A stretch of DNA of 35,382 nt, from contig JBGUTC010000058.1 of assembly GCA_045132895.1 (NCBI GenBank), forward strand, positions 1 to 35,382, given 5' to 3'. The notes under the pieces are model-generated. The model saw only the letters and a list, made by a program, of their open reading frames with translations. It did no database searches and had not been told where the DNA came from. The translations under genes were made by a program, and so were the position numbers. This document shows, piece by piece, positions 32,092 through 35,382 of the stretch (position 1 is its first letter; every line of letters starts with the position of its first letter). Source of the stretch: UMGS755 sp045132895 (GTDB taxonomy: Bacteria; Bacillota; Clostridia; UBA1381; UBA9506).

Positions 32092-34167
32092 TTACAGTTT
32101 AATACAACGACGGTATTCGCCAATTTCGTTATCAATAACGTGGCGTACCTGGCGGATTTTCCATTCCAGATGCCAACGGTCGGTCATATAGCGCATGCAG
32201 GGCTCCCAACCCAGACGGGAATCGGCTTCAACCAACGGAATAGTTGCCTCTGCATTGGCGATTTCAGCGTTTAACAGCTCTTCCATTTCGTCATAAATCT
32301 TGCTCAGGCCTTCCTTTGTGGGTTCAAGATTCATCCGGCAAATTAAAACATGCCATTCTTTGGATCTTGTACCGGTTTTGTTAGAATTCAGGATAAACTG
32401 ACACATATTTTTCAGTCGCAGGAATTTCTCATTGGGATTTGTCACTTTTTCAAACTTCGCCATACCCTCTTCCATCAAAGCCGTCGCCTTCTTCATGGAG
32501 TTAATCTCATCGTGAATTCTGGCAGAGGTAGGCGTCTGATTGGGTTCCGGGAAATTATGATACCGAGGCATAACGAAACTTGGGTAGAACTTTTCGTTAA
32601 TCGGTCCCGGCTGAACCGGAATCGGAGTCGCCAGGTTAAAGGGGTATGACGGACCGATACGCATAGCACCATACTGGTCAGAGTTACTGGGCGTTACGTG
32701 TCGGATTGCCTGACTGAAATCATCAAGACCTGCCACGATGGTTTCATAATCTGTTTCGCCAAACTCAGAAATCAGGATCGTTTTCAGTAATTCGTCCATG
32801 GATTCTCTGGGTTCATAGAAGCAATGCTTGGAAAGCTTACTGATAAAGGAAGGATAAAGGCCGTAATGATGGCCTTCCATAATACCGGATAAATTCCAGT
32901 TATCCTTTGCCTTAAACATCTCTGCATAACGACGCATCCACTGCTGAGGCATAGGCTGGTAAGGAATCGTGCCCAAATCCCAGGTAAGGCCGGCGGTGTT
33001 GGTCATAGAATAAAGCCTCAGGCCACGTTTTTTCGCCGCAATGGCTTCGCTTTTAAAGTAGTTGCCCGGACCTTCAAAGGTCAGGGTATAGTCGCAGCAG
33101 AAACCAACGGAGTTTTCATACTGCACAGGATGGAACATTTCAAAGGTTGCCAGCAGGATAATATCCTCCGGCAGGGTTTCAATCAGCTTCAGGCGATATT
33201 CCTCCGGCTGATAGCCCCAGTTATAGGTCCAGAAAATAATTTCACAATCGGGGCTATATTTATAAATGGATTTTTTCACAACATTGAGCCAGACGGGATA
33301 GTCCTCGCAAGGCCACCAACCGGAGCTGGGCTTACCGCCGGGGATACCGTCTTGTCCCAAATCTCTACGATATCCACCACCGATGTTGGGGTCCTTACTG
33401 GGGAACTCAATCGATTCGCCGACAAAAATGATGCCCTTAAAACCGGGGCAGGCTTTAAACAATTCACCATAAATACCATCATAATATGCTTCAGCTTCCG
33501 GCGCCTCGGGATTCATACGGCTCAGAACCTCGCTATAGGCATACACATCAATCCCATAGCGGGCAGCACGACGGATCAGGTCGTTGGCATTATCATATTC
33601 TTCGCCGCCCTTGCCGTAAACGTCCAAGGTGATGGCATCTCTGCCCTCATGAGCAATCCGCATTAAATAGTTATCCGGGAAAACATCCTCGCCATAGCCG
33701 GAATGCACCATTTGAGGAGAAAAAGCCGGTTTTTTGTTGATTGTCCCTTTAGAAAGAACCGGTGCTTTCTTAAAGGTCATTAAGTCTTCTATGTAGTAAA
33801 GAGCCTGAGTAGCGCCTCGTTCATCGTGACCATAAACGCTGATGCCGTCTTCTGTATCAATTTTAAATCCACGGTAAACCGCAAATTCACCTAAATCAAC
33901 GCCTGCTTCTTCTGCTACAGATACGGTTACGTCAGCATCTCCATCTGTTACAACGGAGGCATTAAGACACATAGCGGTCTTTAAAAAATCTGCAAAGTCA
34001 GCAGCGCCAACCTGTAACACTTCACCGGCAGACTCCGAAATTTTAATCCGGACCTCTTTCGGCAGTTCATATTCGTTATCTGCTGCCTGATAAGAAGGGT
34101 TTATAATATTTGATTCGTGAACCGTTAATAAGCGTTCTCTAAAAGCATATGTTTTTTCTGTTTGCAT
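32092..34167 (-). CDS. Glycoside-hydrolase-like protein, paralogue B
   Basis: 691 aa, cytoplasmic by lack of signal peptide. Same architecture as the protein at 27346-29460: N-terminal alpha/beta domain (GVDLGEFAVYRGFKI..., HDERGATQALYYIEDLM near 115-132), barrel with VGESIEFPSKDPN (near 250), IFWTYNWGYQPEE (near 310) and MTNTAGLTWDLGTIPYQP (near 390), and a helical C-terminus with IANAEATIPLVEADSRLG. Conservation of VGE..EFPSKD and WxYNWGY in both copies marks them as probable active-site segments. ATG at 34165-34167 follows CAGGAG. First gene of the operon with the 635-aa glycosidase, behind a promoter with tandem repeats. Two copies in one locus suggest two related linkages. Confidence 0.72.
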   Translation of the reverse strand: MQTEKTYAFRERLLTVHESNIINPSYQAADNEYELPKEVRIKISESAGEVLQVGAADFADFLKTAMCLNASVVTDGDADVTVSVAEEAGVDLGEFAVYRGFKIDTEDGISVYGHDERGATQALYYIEDLMTFKKAPVLSKGTINKKPAFSPQMVHSGYGEDVFPDNYLMRIAHEGRDAITLDVYGKGGEEYDNANDLIRRAARYGIDVYAYSEVLSRMNPEAPEAEAYYDGIYGELFKACPGFKGIIFVGESIEFPSKDPNIGGGYRRDLGQDGIPGGKPSSGWWPCEDYPVWLNVVKKSIYKYSPDCEIIFWTYNWGYQPEEYRLKLIETLPEDIILLATFEMFHPVQYENSVGFCCDYTLTFEGPGNYFKSEAIAAKKRGLRLYSMTNTAGLTWDLGTIPYQPMPQQWMRRYAEMFKAKDNWNLSGIMEGHHYGLYPSFISKLSKHCFYEPRESMDELLKTILISEFGETDYETIVAGLDDFSQAIRHVTPSNSDQYGAMRIGPSYPFNLATPIPVQPGPINEKFYPSFVMPRYHNFPEPNQTPTSARIHDEINSMKKATALMEEGMAKFEKVTNPNEKFLRLKNMCQFILNSNKTGTRSKEWHVLICRMNLEPTKEGLSKIYDEMEELLNAEIANAEATIPLVEADSRLGWEPCMRYMTDRWHLEWKIRQVRHVIDNEIGEYRRCIKL

Positions 34168-34211
34168 ACCTTTTCACTCCTGTCCGAATATTAGCATGTC
34201 TATCTGTGATT

Positions 34212-34276
34212 ATTATAGCAAGAGAGAGCATCAGTTTCAAGTGTTATTTTTATCACTATATCGTTATTTTTTACAC
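34212..34276 (-). promoter_or_regulatory. Promoter of the hydrolase-B operon with tandem operator-like repeats
   Basis: Minus strand TTGAAA (34235-34240), 17 bp, TATAAT (34212-34217). Directly upstream, two 14-bp copies, GTGATAAAAATAAC (34243-34256) and GTGTAAAAAATAAC (34263-34276), match at 12 of 14 and are spaced 20 bp apart in the same orientation, about two helix turns. This is the pattern of an AraC-type activator site, plausibly for the AraC protein of this locus. Confidence 0.65.
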
Positions 34277-34301
34277 TTTTCATAAACTTCTGAATTTCAA
34301 T

Positions 34302-34336
34302 AAAAAAGGCGGTGTAAAAACGAGTTTTACACCGCC
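34302..34336 (-). terminator. Terminator of the SLH protein gene
   Basis: Minus strand GGCGGTGTAAAA (34325-34336), loop of five, TTTTACACCGCC (34308-34319), then six T. Confidence 0.92.
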
Positions 34337-34349
34337 ATAATGCATCATG

Positions 34350-35382
34350 TTAGTTCTGAGCAAACATTCTGTCTAAGACTGTTGCAACCTGTGCTCTGGT
34401 GCCGTTTGCTTTCGGAGCAAAGGAGCCATCCTCCATGCCGTTCATTAAACCGTTTACATTGGCATAAAGAACGAACGGTTTTGCCCAGCCGCTGATGACA
34501 CTGCCGTCAGCGAAGGACAGGTCTCCTTCAGGTTCTGCAAATGCTTCACCCTTTAAGAGTGCATCAGCACCGGCAAGAAACTTGGCCATTTCCTCACGGG
34601 TTACAAGATCATTCGGTCTGAAAACAGAGTCGCCTGAAACGATACCGTTTTCCAAAGCTGCCTTGATGTAGGAAGCATACCAACTGTCTGCCGCCACATC
34701 GCTAAAGCCTGTATCCGTTCCTGTAGCAGACAGATTCAGTGCTCTTACAACCATGGTAATCAGTTCAGCACGAGTGATGTTAGCATTCGGACGGAAGGAG
34801 CCATTGTCGCCCTTAACAACGCCTTTATCCGCCATGCGCTCAATGCTCTTCTCTGCCCAGTGACCCTTGGTGTCGTTAAAGCCCTTAGAGGGAACAACAA
34901 CGCTACCGGAGCCGCCTTCGTTACCGGAACCACCCTGGTTGCCGGAACCGCCTTCATTACCGGAACCGCCCTGGTTACCGGGTTCAACGCCGGTAATACC
35001 ACCATGATTATCGCTGGAGTCGTTGTTTAACACTTCGTCCGTTTCAGTGGTTTCAACTGTAATAGAACCATCTGCATTCTGCGTGAATTCATAGTAGGTA
35101 TCGTTATAAAGAATATTTTCAACTGTGCTATCTGCATAGAAGACAATATCTTCAGGTCTAACGGTAATTTCGCCGGTAGACTGAGAACTGTTAACACTGA
35201 TAACTGCTGTGTTACCACGCATTTCAATGCCAACGTTCGCCGGAACATCTGTGTCAACGCTCAGCAAGACAGTACCGTCAGCACGTTTTAAGACAGAACC
35301 CTGGTTCAGAATCAGTTCCTGAATATTGCCGTCTTTATCCGTGCGAACCACATTGACAAAACCGTCGCCGGCGTAGTCGCCG
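34350..35382 (-). CDS. SLH-domain surface protein (partial, N-terminus beyond right edge)
   Basis: At least 343 aa visible; the frame is open at the window edge and the upstream residues (GDYAGDGFVNVV) continue it. The visible N-terminal part is beta-rich (LLSVDTDVPANVGIEM...). A Gly/Ser/Asn/Glu/Gln linker follows, made of tandem GGSGNEGGSGNQ units (about 34905-34990), then three S-layer homology domains: GFNDTKGHWAEKSIERM...ITRAEL, GFSDVAADSWY...VTREEM, and FADGSVISGWAKPF...GTRAQV. SLH triplets anchor proteins to pyruvylated secondary wall polysaccharide, so this is a surface or cell-wall protein; its N-terminal cargo cannot be seen. Separate transcript from the hydrolases. Confidence 0.93.
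   Translation of the reverse strand, partial: GDYAGDGFVNVVRTDKDGNIQELILNQGSVLKRADGTVLLSVDTDVPANVGIEMRGNTAVISVNSSQSTGEITVRPEDIVFYADSTVENILYNDTYYEFTQNADGSITVETTETDEVLNNDSSDNHGGITGVEPGNQGGSGNEGGSGNQGGSGNEGGSGSVVVPSKGFNDTKGHWAEKSIERMADKGVVKGDNGSFRPNANITRAELITMVVRALNLSATGTDTGFSDVAADSWYASYIKAALENGIVSGDSVFRPNDLVTREEMAKFLAGADALLKGEAFAEPEGDLSFADGSVISGWAKPFVLYANVNGLMNGMEDGSFAPKANGTRAQVATVLDRMFAQN

Noticed and set aside
1..35382. CRISPR array, rRNA or prophage genes
   Set aside because: No regularly spaced repeats, rRNA-like sequence or phage structural genes were recognised.

Overview
The window looks like a strictly anaerobic Clostridia-type Bacillota genome. Evidence: GGAGG ribosome binding sites, two T-box leaders, a desulfoferrodoxin, a ferredoxin-dependent 2-keto-acid oxidoreductase, a C-terminal triple S-layer (SLH) domain and a small copper-amine-oxidase-N-like secreted protein. 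The exact genus cannot be named from sequence alone.

Region 1 (1-5162) is AT-rich. A minus-strand operon encodes desulfoferrodoxin, AhpC and a domain-permuted AhpF-like reductase (cut by the left edge). It is divergent from an MFS transporter and an overlapping short-chain dehydrogenase that resembles 7alpha-hydroxysteroid dehydrogenases. The region ends at the 3' 45 nt of a tRNA-Pro(CGG) gene without a 5' half, followed by that tRNA's own terminator. This is what the far end of an element integrated into a tRNA gene looks like, so region 1 is probably the end of a genomic island.

Region 2 (5398-20421) is an amino-acid/organic-acid block. It holds a DUF421 membrane protein; a phenylacetate-CoA ligase plus tandem-ACT protein behind a T-box with a probable Phe specifier; a GntP-type permease; an unusual HTH-cupin-acyl-CoA synthetase behind a second T-box with a possible Ile specifier; a DUF554 protein; a divergent tyrosine phenol-lyase/tryptophanase homologue with a divergent LysR regulator; a cysteine-rich membrane protein of unknown function; and an operon iorA-iorB-PLP lyase. 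T-boxes switch genes on when a tRNA is uncharged. The logical reading is therefore that the CoA ligases activate exogenous phenylacetate (and perhaps 2-methylbutyrate) for reductive carboxylation to keto acids and amino acids during starvation. This is the most interesting hypothesis in the window.

Region 3 (20438-34340) is a carbohydrate block: AraC regulator, FucI/AraA-like isomerase, DUF4432 epimerase-like protein, SGNH hydrolase, Gfo/Idh/MocA oxidoreductase, and three large glycoside-hydrolase-like proteins without signal peptides (two are paralogues). A small secreted stalk-like protein sits among them. An AT-rich MATE transporter gene bounded by a 16-bp direct repeat interrupts the block and looks like a later arrival. 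Tandem direct repeats next to promoters suggest regulator binding sites.

Region 4 (34350-35382) is the C-terminal part of an SLH-domain surface protein cut by the right edge. No CRISPR array, rRNA, complete tRNA or transposase gene was seen.
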